Assembly (NCBI GenBank): GCA_004293505.1 | Contig: RDYY01000018.1 | Span: 1 to 12,240 of the forward strand | Reading direction: 5' to 3' | Origin: Sphingobacteriia bacterium | Lineage (GTDB): Bacteria > Bacteroidota > Bacteroidia > Chitinophagales > Chitinophagaceae | DNA length: 12,240 nt | Shown: one piece after another, positions 4,845 through 12,240 of the stretch | Layout of the letters: every line of letters begins with the position of its first letter | How positions within the stretch are numbered: the first letter of the stretch is position 1 | Position numbers and translations under genes: made by a program | Notes under the pieces: model-generated | Database searches by the model: none | What the model saw: only the letters and a program-made list of their open reading frames with translations | Told to the model about the DNA's origin: nothing

Positions 4845-7088
4845 ATGAAATCCACCACCGTTCTTTTGCTTTTGCTGCCCTTGGCCATGGCCGCCCAGAA
4901 ACAGACTACGCCCATCCCTAAAGGGGCCCAACAACCACCCTTTCCTGCCCCCAAGTCAGCCCAAAACAAAACGACAGACCCCAACAGTGACACGGTCCCA
5001 ACTACCGCCTATTTTCTGCAGCCCTTGGAAGTAAAAGCCATACGGGCCAGTGACCGGGCACCTTTTGCCAAAACCAATTTGGACAAATCCACTATCGAGA
5101 AAAACAATTTGGGCCAGGATATCCCCTTTTTGTTGCAACAAACTCCCTCTGTAGTGGTCCATTCAGACGCTGGCAATGGAGTGGGCTATACGGGCATCCG
5201 CATCCGCGGGACCGATGCTACCCGCATCAATGTAACACTCAACGGCATTCCCTACAACGATGCGGAAAGCATGGGAACTTTTTTTGTGAACCTACCCGAT
5301 TTTGCTTCCTCGGTCAACAGCATACAAATACAAAGAGGGGTAGGTACTTCTTCTAATGGGGCCAGTGCTTTTGGTGCCACTTTGAACATGTCTACCAACA
5401 GTTTCCAAGGAAAACCCTACCTGGCTTTGAACAATTCGGTAGGCTCATTCCAGACCTTTAAAAACACCCTCTTGTTTGGCACGGGCTTAATGGGCAAACA
5501 TTTTACCCTGGACGGTCGCCTCAGCAACGTGCAAAGCAATGGCTACATCGACCGGGCCAGTAGCCGACTCCGGGCATTTTATGTGAGTTTGGCTTTTACC
5601 CGTGAAAAATCATCTCTGCGCTTGAATGTCTTTTCTGGAAAAGAAAAAACCTACCAAGCTTGGTATGGCATTGATGCCAACACCCTGGCCAACAACCGCC
5701 GGTTCAACCCTGCGGGTACAGAAAAACCGGGTAGCCCCTACGAGAACCAAACGGATAACTATACCCAAACCCACTACCAACTGTTTTACAACTTGGCAGT
5801 CTCTTCTAAATGGTCTTTTCAAAATGCCTTTTTCCTGACCCGAGGAAAAGGATTTTATGAAGAGTACCGGGCCAATCAAAGGTTCACGAATTATGGCTTG
5901 GTGCCGCCCATCATTGGGGGCATCCCGCAATCCCGCACTGATTTGATCCGTCAATTGTGGTTGGACAATTATTTTTATGGCCAGATCCTTTCTCTTCAAT
6001 ACAAATCCAATAAACAAGAGTTTGTGATAGGTGGCGGTTGGAGCCAATACACAGGTGATCATTTTGGGCGTTTGCCTTGGGTAGAAAAAGGTCCACAGCC
6101 CAGCCCTGATTTTGCCTTTTATTTTACCCCAGCCCGCAAGTCCGATCACCACATCTATGCCAAATGGCAATACCGGCTCACCGATCAACTGAGCAGTTTT
6201 GTAGATCTACAATACCGTGGACTGCGCCACCAGATGAATGGGTTTCGCAACAATCCCCAATTGATCATTGACAGAAATTTTTCATTTTTCAATCCCAAAG
6301 CCGGATTGTCCTATGCCCAAAAGGGCTGGCTGGGATTTTTGAGTTTGGCCGTGGGCCAAAAAGAGCCCAACCGGGATGATTTTGAATCGGGTGCCAGCAC
6401 CCAGCCCTTGTCAGAAAAACTCTACGACTGGGAAGCGGGGCTGGAGAAAAAAACCACGCGCTACCAATATGGATTTACCCTTTATCACATGGGTTACCGC
6501 AACCAATTGGTACAAACGGGTAAAATCAATGACGTGGGTGCTTACACTCGGGTGAACGTGGACCGCAGTGTGCGCATGGGGGTGGAACTACAAGGCAGTG
6601 TTGCTTTTACCTCCCAATGGCAACTGGGTGGCAACCTTACTTGGAGCCGCAACAAAATCAAATCTTTTACCGAGTTCATTGACGATTACGACAACGGTGG
6701 GCAAATCTTGGTGCAACACCAAAACACCGACATCGCTTTTTCTCCGCGTTTAACGGCACAACTCAACCTTAACTATGCGCCCAACACCCGTTGGAATTTT
6801 GGTTGGTCTCAAAGACACGTGGGCAGACAGTTTTTGGACAATACGCAAAACCCCAACCGTGCTTTGTCGGCATTCTGGGTGAGTGATCTAAAAGCCATTT
6901 ACAACACCCAATGGCGCAAAGACAAACCCATACAAGTGATTGGACAAGTGAACAATGTATTCAACCATTTCTATGCCCCCAATGGTTACACCTTCAGCTA
7001 TTTGGCAGGCGGACAAATGACCACAGAAAATTATTTTTATCCCATGGCAGGTATCCACTACATGCTGGCAGTAAACATTGGCTTTTGA
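4845..7088 (+). CDS. TonB-dependent outer-membrane receptor, probable thiamine transporter
   Basis: This 747-residue protein is a TonB-dependent receptor. It has a signal peptide (MKSTTVLLLLLPLAMAAQ, cleavage about residue 17), a proline-rich stretch (about 20-50), a TonB-box-like segment LQPLEVKAIRA (58-68) and a plug domain (about 75-185). The plug contains the family motifs IRIRGTDATRINVTLNGIPYN and IQIQRGVGTSSNGASAFGATL. A 22-strand-type barrel follows, rich in Tyr/Trp/Asn and ending LAVNIGF, with a terminal Phe as expected for outer-membrane insertion. It lacks the N-terminal carboxypeptidase-like domain of SusC-type receptors. The TPP riboswitch upstream indicates that the cargo is thiamine, its phosphate or a precursor; this is inference from regulation. 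No pnuT or thiamine kinase gene follows, and the next gene is convergent with no gap. Confidence 0.95.
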   Translation: MKSTTVLLLLLPLAMAAQKQTTPIPKGAQQPPFPAPKSAQNKTTDPNSDTVPTTAYFLQPLEVKAIRASDRAPFAKTNLDKSTIEKNNLGQDIPFLLQQTPSVVVHSDAGNGVGYTGIRIRGTDATRINVTLNGIPYNDAESMGTFFVNLPDFASSVNSIQIQRGVGTSSNGASAFGATLNMSTNSFQGKPYLALNNSVGSFQTFKNTLLFGTGLMGKHFTLDGRLSNVQSNGYIDRASSRLRAFYVSLAFTREKSSLRLNVFSGKEKTYQAWYGIDANTLANNRRFNPAGTEKPGSPYENQTDNYTQTHYQLFYNLAVSSKWSFQNAFFLTRGKGFYEEYRANQRFTNYGLVPPIIGGIPQSRTDLIRQLWLDNYFYGQILSLQYKSNKQEFVIGGGWSQYTGDHFGRLPWVEKGPQPSPDFAFYFTPARKSDHHIYAKWQYRLTDQLSSFVDLQYRGLRHQMNGFRNNPQLIIDRNFSFFNPKAGLSYAQKGWLGFLSLAVGQKEPNRDDFESGASTQPLSEKLYDWEAGLEKKTTRYQYGFTLYHMGYRNQLVQTGKINDVGAYTRVNVDRSVRMGVELQGSVAFTSQWQLGGNLTWSRNKIKSFTEFIDDYDNGGQILVQHQNTDIAFSPRLTAQLNLNYAPNTRWNFGWSQRHVGRQFLDNTQNPNRALSAFWVSDLKAIYNTQWRKDKPIQVIGQVNNVFNHFYAPNGYTFSYLAGGQMTTENYFYPMAGIHYMLAVNIGF

Positions 7089-9584
7089 TTACTGCCCCAC
7101 CAGAAAAACTGCATTCGCAAACAAGAGAAAACCATTTTCCCAAAAATTGCGGAACAAGGGGTCTTCGGCAAAATAAACCACGCTGCCCCTGCCCAAACTT
7201 TGTACACCCAACAAGAGTCCATCTTTTAATTTGGCCTTGACCTTGCTGCCAGCATAACCCGTAATATAATTGTCTTTTTTGAGGGTACCCACATTCCAAC
7301 CCTCTTTCAACCATTCGTACAGGTTATCGTCTTGTTTCAAGGTATGGTAAAAATTGGGGTAACCAAAGCCCAGGGGATGGGTATTGTCCAGGTCCATTTT
7401 ATAAATGGCCCCGGGGATGGATTGGTCCAAAAAGTCCCGCTCTCGGTCACCAAATTTTTTTACTTCTGTGTTGTTGGCTTCGGATTTGGTCTCTTTCATT
7501 TTAATGCCCCAATCGCTGGTAGCCATTTGTGCCACTGCATTTTCCAAAGCAATCAATTTGCCACCTGTGCGCACAAAATCTTTCAGTTTGTCTGCGGTAG
7601 ATTTATCCGAGAAAAAACGATAAGACCCATCCGGGATGATGAGGACTTGGTAGTTTTTGAGGTCCAAACGGCCCAGGTCGTTGGCGTTCAACAATGTGAG
7701 TGGATAGTCCAAGATGCGGTCAAAATAATGCCACACCTCTCCTGCACCCAAGGAGCTGGCTCCCTCTCCTGTTAACAATGCTACTTTGGGTGCTTTGGCC
7801 AACACATGAATATCGGGCGATCCCAGGTCGGAACCCTTATCCATCCAACCCGAAGACAGTGCTTCAGGGCTGATGCGCAAGCGGTCGCAAAGCTGGCGGG
7901 TTTGTTCCAAAGCCGATGGGGCATTGCTGGTCTTCAAGACAATCAAACTGCCCCTGTCCCAAGTTTTGCCATTGTAAACAAATGGCTTCTCGGCCCAACG
8001 TACTTTGATGTTGGCTTGTAACAATTGCGACAACAATTGCGCACTGTGAAAACCATTGTAAGGAATCAACCAACCAAAACCATTGGCGGCAACAGAAGCT
8101 TTGGGGGCAGGCGCTGCAGGTACACCCACGGATAATTTTTCTTTGACCGCATAAGCTTTGATGCCATGCGCATAAGCCGCCGACCAAGCCGTGATGTCGT
8201 AAGTATTGGAATCACTAACAGCCGTTTTGGGTTCCAACAAAACCCTGGCCAGAACACCCTTGGGTTGGGCCGCCGTCACGGCCAAATGAAATCCTTCATC
8301 GGCAAAACCTTCTTCCTTGCCAGAGAAATAATTATACCCAGAAAAAGTTTTGTTGTTGAGGCTGCCGGATTGGATACCATTGTTGTCCAGCAATTTCTTT
8401 AGTGCCAAGAGTTTGGCTTCTTCCTTGTGGGTAAACACATAGGTTTTGTACACGCTGTTTTGTGCTTGGCGGCTGTCGTCAAAAAATTGTTTAAAGGACT
8501 GGACCAATTTTGCTTGGTGCTTGGAAACTGTTTCCAAGGTAGAAAGGCCAGTGGTAAAATGGTGTTGGGCCCGGTCGGTCAAGGTGAGGGTGTCGCCGTC
8601 TTCGTTCAAGATGGCCAAGCCAGCTCGGATACCACCTTGCTCATAGGTCATTCCAATGGCGCCATTGTAAATGGGATAGGTATCCCCATAAGAAGGATAC
8701 AACAAATCAAATCTTTCCTTGGTAAAATACAACCAGTTTTTGGCATCAAAATAAGCAGCATGGTTTTTCCCGATCAACTCTTGGAACTGTCTTTGCCAAG
8801 GGGTAATTACCTCATGAAAGGGTTCGGCTGCTGGGGCAAAATAATAGGGTTCATTGAAGCCCTGTTCGTGGTAATCCACGTGCACTTGGGGCATCCACTC
8901 TTGGTATTTTTTCAAGCGTTGTTGGGTCTCAATTTGCGTTTGCCAGGCCCAGTCTCGGTTGAGGTCAAAATTATAGTGGTTGCTCCTGCCACCGGGCCAG
9001 GGTTCCGCATGTTCGCGGCTGGCCGGATCGGCATTGAATTTTTTTCCTACCACACTGTTGTACCAATTGATGTAGCGGTCACGCCCATCGGGGTTGATAC
9101 AGGGATCCATGACCACCACTGTGTTTTTTAGCCAAGCTTGTACATTTTGTTGGGTTGAATTGGCCATGGCGTATAAGGTCAACAAAAAAGCCTCAGATGA
9201 AGACGCTTCATTGCCGTGCACGTTGTAGCTCAACCACAAAATGGCTGGTGCGTTTTCTGTTTGAGGTGCCATGCGGTCCTTGGTCAGGCCTGCCAAACGC
9301 AAATTGTTGAGCCGAATTTGCTCCAGGTTGCGCATGTTCTCAGGGCTGCTCACCACCACCAAATTCAATTCCCTTCCTTCATTGGTCTCGCCATAAGGAA
9401 TGACTTTTACTTGGGCACTATTGGCTGCGGCAACAGCCTTGGCATATTCTACAATGCGGTGGTGGCGTGTGAATTGGGTGCCAACGGGATAACCCAAAAA
9501 TTGTTCTGGAGAGGTCAAGGTTTGGGCCAGGGAAGAAAGGGTAAAAAACAAGGTTCCTACTAATACCCAGGTGGTTTTCAACAT
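7089..9584 (-). CDS. Secreted M14-family zinc carboxypeptidase with C-terminal GATase-like domain
   Basis: This is an 831-residue exported metallopeptidase. The signal peptide is MLKTTWVLVGTLFFTLSSLA. The M14 domain (about 35-340) shows the zinc motif HGNE (His123, Glu126), NPDGRDR (164-170), FDLNRDW (206-212), the likely third zinc ligand in VDYHEQG (His239) and the probable catalytic Glu315 in GMTYEQGG. A central region (about 380-590) follows. A class I glutamine-amidotransferase-like fold comes next (about 598-690, with VLIIPDGSYRFF and FVRTGGKLIALENA), then a C-terminal tail with YFAEDPLFRNFWENG. This layout is common in large Bacteroidetes M14 proteins. It should cleave C-terminal residues from peptides in the periplasm or outside; the specificity is unknown. 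It is divergent from ggt across 100 bp, and its stop codon directly abuts that of the receptor gene. Confidence 0.95.
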   Translation of the reverse strand: MLKTTWVLVGTLFFTLSSLAQTLTSPEQFLGYPVGTQFTRHHRIVEYAKAVAAANSAQVKVIPYGETNEGRELNLVVVSSPENMRNLEQIRLNNLRLAGLTKDRMAPQTENAPAILWLSYNVHGNEASSSEAFLLTLYAMANSTQQNVQAWLKNTVVVMDPCINPDGRDRYINWYNSVVGKKFNADPASREHAEPWPGGRSNHYNFDLNRDWAWQTQIETQQRLKKYQEWMPQVHVDYHEQGFNEPYYFAPAAEPFHEVITPWQRQFQELIGKNHAAYFDAKNWLYFTKERFDLLYPSYGDTYPIYNGAIGMTYEQGGIRAGLAILNEDGDTLTLTDRAQHHFTTGLSTLETVSKHQAKLVQSFKQFFDDSRQAQNSVYKTYVFTHKEEAKLLALKKLLDNNGIQSGSLNNKTFSGYNYFSGKEEGFADEGFHLAVTAAQPKGVLARVLLEPKTAVSDSNTYDITAWSAAYAHGIKAYAVKEKLSVGVPAAPAPKASVAANGFGWLIPYNGFHSAQLLSQLLQANIKVRWAEKPFVYNGKTWDRGSLIVLKTSNAPSALEQTRQLCDRLRISPEALSSGWMDKGSDLGSPDIHVLAKAPKVALLTGEGASSLGAGEVWHYFDRILDYPLTLLNANDLGRLDLKNYQVLIIPDGSYRFFSDKSTADKLKDFVRTGGKLIALENAVAQMATSDWGIKMKETKSEANNTEVKKFGDRERDFLDQSIPGAIYKMDLDNTHPLGFGYPNFYHTLKQDDNLYEWLKEGWNVGTLKKDNYITGYAGSKVKAKLKDGLLLGVQSLGRGSVVYFAEDPLFRNFWENGFLLFANAVFLVGQ

Positions 9585-9587
9585 GTG

Positions 9588-9632
9588 CTTGGTTTAAGTG
9601 GGCGGTAAGTTACGTTGAAAGCACAAACCAAG
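9588..9632. repeat. 8-bp inverted repeat in the M14/ggt divergent promoter region
   Basis: CTTGGTTT (9588-9595) and AAACCAAG (9625-9632) are perfect inverted copies 29 bp apart, in the 100-bp region between the two divergent start codons. A shared operator is possible but unproved. A weak -7-like TTAACTTTTG (9655-9664) lies ahead of ggt without a matching -33 box. Confidence 0.35.
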
Positions 9633-9684
9633 GTGAAAGCAGCCAGAAAATGCCTTAACTTTTGACCCATTTTAAAGCCAAAAC

Positions 9685-11439
9685 ATGACCCCTTTGTTTT
9701 CCCTGCCTGCACCCAGACATTTGTTGTTGACCAGTATTTCCCTGCTGGGTCTTTTGACCTTGGTTAGCGCCCAACCCCAATGGAACATTGTGGGACCAGG
9801 TAAAGCCATCGATCCCTACCACTACCAAGTAACCAAAAGAGCTGTATACAACCAAGCTGCTGTCAGCAGTGCGCATCCCTTGGCCAGCCAAGTGGGAGCA
9901 GCCATCATGAAAAATGGCGGCAATGCTTTTGATGCAGCCATCGCCACCCAATTGGCCTTGGCCGTGGTTTACCCCAATGCGGGTAATTTGGGCGGAGGAG
10001 GATTTCTTTTGGCCCGTAAAGCAAAAGGAGAATTGATAGGCATTGATTACAGAGAAGCGGCACCCGAAAAAGCCAGCCGAGACATGTATTTGGATGCCCA
10101 AGGAAATGCACAAATCAACTTGAGTCAAAATGGGCATTTGGCCAGTGGAATTCCGGGCACGGTGGCGGGTTTGTTTGCCACCCTTCCTTATGCCAAACTC
10201 TCTTTTGCGCAACTGGTACAACCTGCCATTGACTTGGCGGCCAAAGGATTTGTATTGACCGAAAAAGAAGCGGCCAGCATCAACAGTGTAAAAGAATCCA
10301 TTCGCCGCATGAGCACCCAACCCACTGCTTTTTACAAGGAACAAAAATGGAAAGTAGGTGATACTTTGGTTCAACCCGAATTGGCTGAAACCTTGATCCG
10401 GATGAAACAACAAGGTGCCAAAGGATTTTATGAAGGCCGAACAGCCGCTTTGTTGGTGGCTGAAATGGAGAGGGGAAAAGGTTTGATCAGCGCAAAAGAT
10501 TTACAATCTTATACGGCCAAACTCAGAGAGCCCTTGCGCTTTACCTACCGCGGCCACGAGATCATCAGCTTTGCACCGCCCAGCAGTGGCGGCATCATTT
10601 TGGCCCAATGTTTCAAATGGATGGAACCCTATGATTTGGGCAAAATGGGTTTTCAAAGTGCAGAAGCAGTTCAAATCATGGTAGAAGCAGAACGCCTGGC
10701 TTATGCCGATCGAGCCGAACATTTGGGAGACCCCGATTTTTACAAAGTACCAGTTGCCACGTTGGTGTCTGCAGATTACACCAAAAAAAGATGGGCCAAC
10801 TTTCAACCCAAATTGGCCGGCAAGAGCAGTGAAGTAAAAGCAGGCAGCATAAAGCCCGAGAGCGAAGAAACCACCCATTTGAGCATCATAGACCGCGAGG
10901 GAAACATGGTGGCCGTGACCACCACTTTGAATGGGTCCTATGGTTCCAGAACCGTAGTGGGTGGGGCAGGATTTTTGTTGAACAATGAAATGGATGATTT
11001 CAGTGTCAAGCCCGGTGTCCCCAACATGTATGGGGCCATTGGCGGAGAAGCCAATGCCATTGCACCAGGTAAAAGAATGTTGTCTTCCATGACGCCTACT
11101 TTGGTGGTCAAAGAAGGCTTGCCCTATTTGACCATTGGAACACCAGGCGGCACCACCATTCCCACTTCGGTTTTACAAGCTTTGGTCAACATCATTGACC
11201 ATGGCATGAACACGGGAGACGCCATTGATGCACCCAAATTCCACCACCAATGGTTGCCCGATGAGGTCATGGTAGAGAAAGACTTTTCGGCAAAGACCAA
11301 AGAGCAATTACAAAAAATGGGGTATAAGTTAACCGAACGCGGCGCCATTGGCAGGACGGAGGGCATTCGCCTTTTGCCCAACAAAAAGAAAGAAGCCGCA
11401 GCTGACAAAAGAGGAGACGATTCGGTATCAGGATTTTAA
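9685..11439 (+). CDS. ggt: Gamma-glutamyltranspeptidase (glutathione hydrolase)
   Basis: The enzyme removes or transfers the gamma-glutamyl group of glutathione and related peptides. It is made as one chain that cuts itself into two subunits. At 584 residues it has the usual length. A hydrophobic signal segment (about 11-29, SISLLGLLTLVSA) predicts export. Thr396, in ETTHLS, is the expected new N-terminus and nucleophile. The substrate pocket is recognisable: Arg123 in DYREAAP, Asp438 in NNEMDDFS, Ser467-Ser468 in SSMTPT and Gly488-Gly489 in GTPGG. Residue 435 is Glu where E. coli has Gln; the human enzyme also has Glu. The retained Asp438 argues for true GGT and against a cephalosporin acylase-type relative. 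It is divergent from the M14 peptidase and is followed after 11 bp by the DinB-like gene, so they may share a transcript. Confidence 0.97.
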   Translation: MTPLFSLPAPRHLLLTSISLLGLLTLVSAQPQWNIVGPGKAIDPYHYQVTKRAVYNQAAVSSAHPLASQVGAAIMKNGGNAFDAAIATQLALAVVYPNAGNLGGGGFLLARKAKGELIGIDYREAAPEKASRDMYLDAQGNAQINLSQNGHLASGIPGTVAGLFATLPYAKLSFAQLVQPAIDLAAKGFVLTEKEAASINSVKESIRRMSTQPTAFYKEQKWKVGDTLVQPELAETLIRMKQQGAKGFYEGRTAALLVAEMERGKGLISAKDLQSYTAKLREPLRFTYRGHEIISFAPPSSGGIILAQCFKWMEPYDLGKMGFQSAEAVQIMVEAERLAYADRAEHLGDPDFYKVPVATLVSADYTKKRWANFQPKLAGKSSEVKAGSIKPESEETTHLSIIDREGNMVAVTTTLNGSYGSRTVVGGAGFLLNNEMDDFSVKPGVPNMYGAIGGEANAIAPGKRMLSSMTPTLVVKEGLPYLTIGTPGGTTIPTSVLQALVNIIDHGMNTGDAIDAPKFHHQWLPDEVMVEKDFSAKTKEQLQKMGYKLTERGAIGRTEGIRLLPNKKKEAAADKRGDDSVSGF

Positions 11440-11450
11440 AGCAAAGCTGC

Positions 11451-11777
11451 ATGTACGATCATTTTTTAGCAGATTGCCGCAAAAGGTTTCAGTACTACAA
11501 ATCATTGGGCGATAGCGTATTTTCACAATTACCCAACCAACAAGGACTTTTTTGGGAACCCGTGGCAGGGGCCAACAGCATGGCCATCATTGTGCAACAC
11601 CTGTACGGTAACATGTTGAGCCGTTGGACCGATTTTTTGACCACAGATGGTGAAAAAACCTGGAGAGAAAGAGATGCTGAATTTGAGCCTTTGGACCAGG
11701 ATCCACAAGTGGTCTTGGACAAATGGGAAAAAGGATGGGCCTGTCTGTTTGCTGCTTTGGACAAAATGACAAAATGA
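11451..11777 (+). CDS. DUF1572/DinB-like protein, N-terminal fragment
   Basis: This 108-residue frame starts MYDHFLADCRKRF and carries the first helices of the bundle with His50. It ends in ...LDKMTK at a TGA created by the second copy of ACAAAATG. Without the duplication it would continue into the downstream fragment. On its own it would lack the HxxxH half of the metal site. Confidence 0.7.
   Translation: MYDHFLADCRKRFQYYKSLGDSVFSQLPNQQGLFWEPVAGANSMAIIVQHLYGNMLSRWTDFLTTDGEKTWRERDAEFEPLDQDPQVVLDKWEKGWACLFAALDKMTK
11761..11776 (+). repeat. Tandem duplication of ACAAAATG causing a frameshift
   Basis: Two perfect adjacent 8-bp copies (11761-11768 and 11769-11776) lie inside the DinB-like gene. 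Eight is not a multiple of three, so the second copy changes frame and creates the TGA at 11775-11777. The same copy provides an ATG at 11774 in the downstream frame. Confidence 0.95.
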
Positions 11778-12031
11778 CGGTAGCCGACTTGGACCGAACC
11801 ATTTACATTCGATCCGAACCCTTGAAAGCTTTCGATGCCATTTTACGCCAATTGGCCCATTACCCTTACCACGTAGGCCAGATCGTTTATTTGGGCAAGT
11901 GTTTGGCGGGCCCAGATTGGCAATCACTGAGCATCCCCAAAGGAGCGTCGGCACAATATTTGCAAAAAGTGCAAGCCGAACAACAACAAAAAGCAGCCAC
12001 TGACCCCAACAGCAGTCCAACAGAAAAATGA
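11774..12031 (+). CDS. DUF1572/DinB-like protein, C-terminal fragment
   Basis: This 85-residue frame could start at the ATG at 11774, which overlaps the TGA of the preceding fragment as ATGA, a layout that often allows re-initiation. It holds the HxxxH motif (His29 and His33 of this fragment) and a Gln/Lys-rich tail. A longer reading from the ATG at 11723 would enter out-of-frame coding sequence and is unlikely. It ends in another ATGA overlap with the next small frame. Confidence 0.6.
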   Translation: MTVADLDRTIYIRSEPLKAFDAILRQLAHYPYHVGQIVYLGKCLAGPDWQSLSIPKGASAQYLQKVQAEQQQKAATDPNSSPTEK

Positions 12032-12168
12032 AACACCTCCTCAAACAATTGGTTCCCCCCTTGGCGCATGCTTTGCGATGGTACCGTCCGCGTTATGGCT
12101 GGATTTTGTTTGGATTAAAACCCTTTTTCTATGAAGGGCAATTGTTGCGGCAATCCCCAACCCTATAA
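12028..12168 (+). CDS. Small basic ORF, 46 codons, function unknown
   Basis: The frame starts at the ATG at 12028, overlapping the stop of the DinB-like fragment as ATGA, and encodes MKHLLKQLVPPL... with an RWYRPRYGW segment and several aromatic residues, ending SPTL. The N-terminus faintly recalls the openings of some sugar-pathway methyltransferases, but the match is too short to name. It may be a true small protein, a gene remnant, or chance. Its last 6 bases overlap the end of the convergent minus-strand gene. Confidence 0.4.
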   Translation: MKHLLKQLVPPLAHALRWYRPRYGWILFGLKPFFYEGQLLRQSPTL

Positions 12169-12240
12169 GTCTTTTTGGGCCTTCCATTTTTCAGCCGCAA
12201 AATTGGCTGCGCGGGCCGTCAAAGCCATGAAAGTGAGGGA
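12163..12240 (-). CDS. C-terminal end of an unidentified protein, 5' part outside window
   Basis: The minus strand is open from the window edge to a TAG at 12165-12163, giving the last 25 residues, SLTFMALTARAANFAAEKWK followed by AQKDL. It looks like the helical C-terminus of a soluble protein, with codons like the neighbouring genes. The family cannot be named from so little. Confidence 0.5.
   Translation of the reverse strand, partial: SLTFMALTARAANFAAEKWKAQKDL

Larger units (their letters stand above)
11451..12031 (+). pseudogene. DinB-like / DUF1572 protein gene split by an 8-bp duplication frameshift
   Basis: Two frames here make up one protein of the DinB/DUF1572 four-helix-bundle superfamily, whose members often bind a divalent metal through three histidines. 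An exact tandem copy of ACAAAATG at 11761-11776 shifts the frame. Removing one copy restores a single 190-codon frame reading ...ALDKMTVADLDRTIYIRS. The first metal His (His50, in IVQHLYGN) lies in the 5' half. The HxxxH pair (in LAHYPYHVGQI) lies in the 3' half, so the break separates the site. Codon use and sequence on both sides look intact, so the event is recent, a sequencing error, or a switchable or split gene. The role of DUF1572 proteins is unknown. The gene sits 11 bp after ggt. Confidence 0.85.

Noticed and set aside
5610..6188. 192-codon minus-strand frame inside the TonB receptor gene
   Set aside because: Shadow of the barrel-coding sequence, with no plausible start context or family signature.
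8427..9131. 234-codon plus-strand frame inside the M14 peptidase gene
   Set aside because: It is antisense to well-conserved M14 motifs (HGNE, NPDG, VDYHEQG), its residues show no domain, and several similar antisense frames occur over every real gene here because of codon bias.
9655..10413. 252-codon minus-strand frame over the start of ggt
   Set aside because: It is the complement of the conserved large-subunit region of GGT, composition-driven with no recognisable motif.

Overview
The window looks like a chromosomal segment of a Bacteroidetes bacterium, plausibly of the Chitinophagaceae type; the family-level placement is a guess. The evidence is: promoters of the form TTTG-N20-TAnnTTTG, no Shine-Dalgarno sequences ahead of starts, a head-GIN (DUF2807) surface protein, a TPP-riboswitch-controlled TonB-dependent receptor, adjacent era and der, and medium G+C. 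No insertion sequence, phage gene, CRISPR array or plasmid gene was seen. Most of the window is ordinary chromosomal content.

Positions 1-3823 (minus strand) form a housekeeping block read right to left. It starts with the initiator tRNA-fMet, with its own consensus promoter and terminator, followed by the ribosome-assembly GTPases era and der, 7 bp apart. Next is a tiny alanine-rich, heptad-patterned lipoprotein with its own promoter and a strong terminator, and then the start of lon, cut by the window edge. A sequence matching the sigma-54 consensus lies upstream of lon.

Positions 3893-7088 hold envelope genes. On the minus strand is a secreted DUF2807 protein with a 19-residue SGA repeat. 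Divergent from it is a TPP riboswitch followed by a TonB-dependent receptor, so the receptor probably imports thiamine or a precursor across the outer membrane. A long hairpin directly before its AUG is a candidate expression platform.

Positions 7089-11439 carry two exported peptidases transcribed divergently from a 100-bp region: a large M14 zinc carboxypeptidase with a C-terminal glutamine-amidotransferase-like domain, and a gamma-glutamyltranspeptidase. Both probably process peptides or glutathione-type compounds outside the cytoplasm. The M14 gene abuts the receptor gene tail to tail with no base between the stop codons.

Positions 11451-12240 hold a DinB-like (DUF1572) gene split by an exact 8-bp tandem duplication. 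The duplication separates the putative metal-binding histidines and leaves an ATGA stop/start overlap. A 46-codon ORF follows, also joined by ATGA, and the 3' end of an unidentified minus-strand gene runs off the edge.

The observations most worth a second look are the broken or split DinB gene, the sigma-54-like promoter of lon, the Lpp-like mini-lipoprotein with its stacked 3' palindromes, and the hairpin between the riboswitch and the receptor start. I found no clear new multi-gene system.
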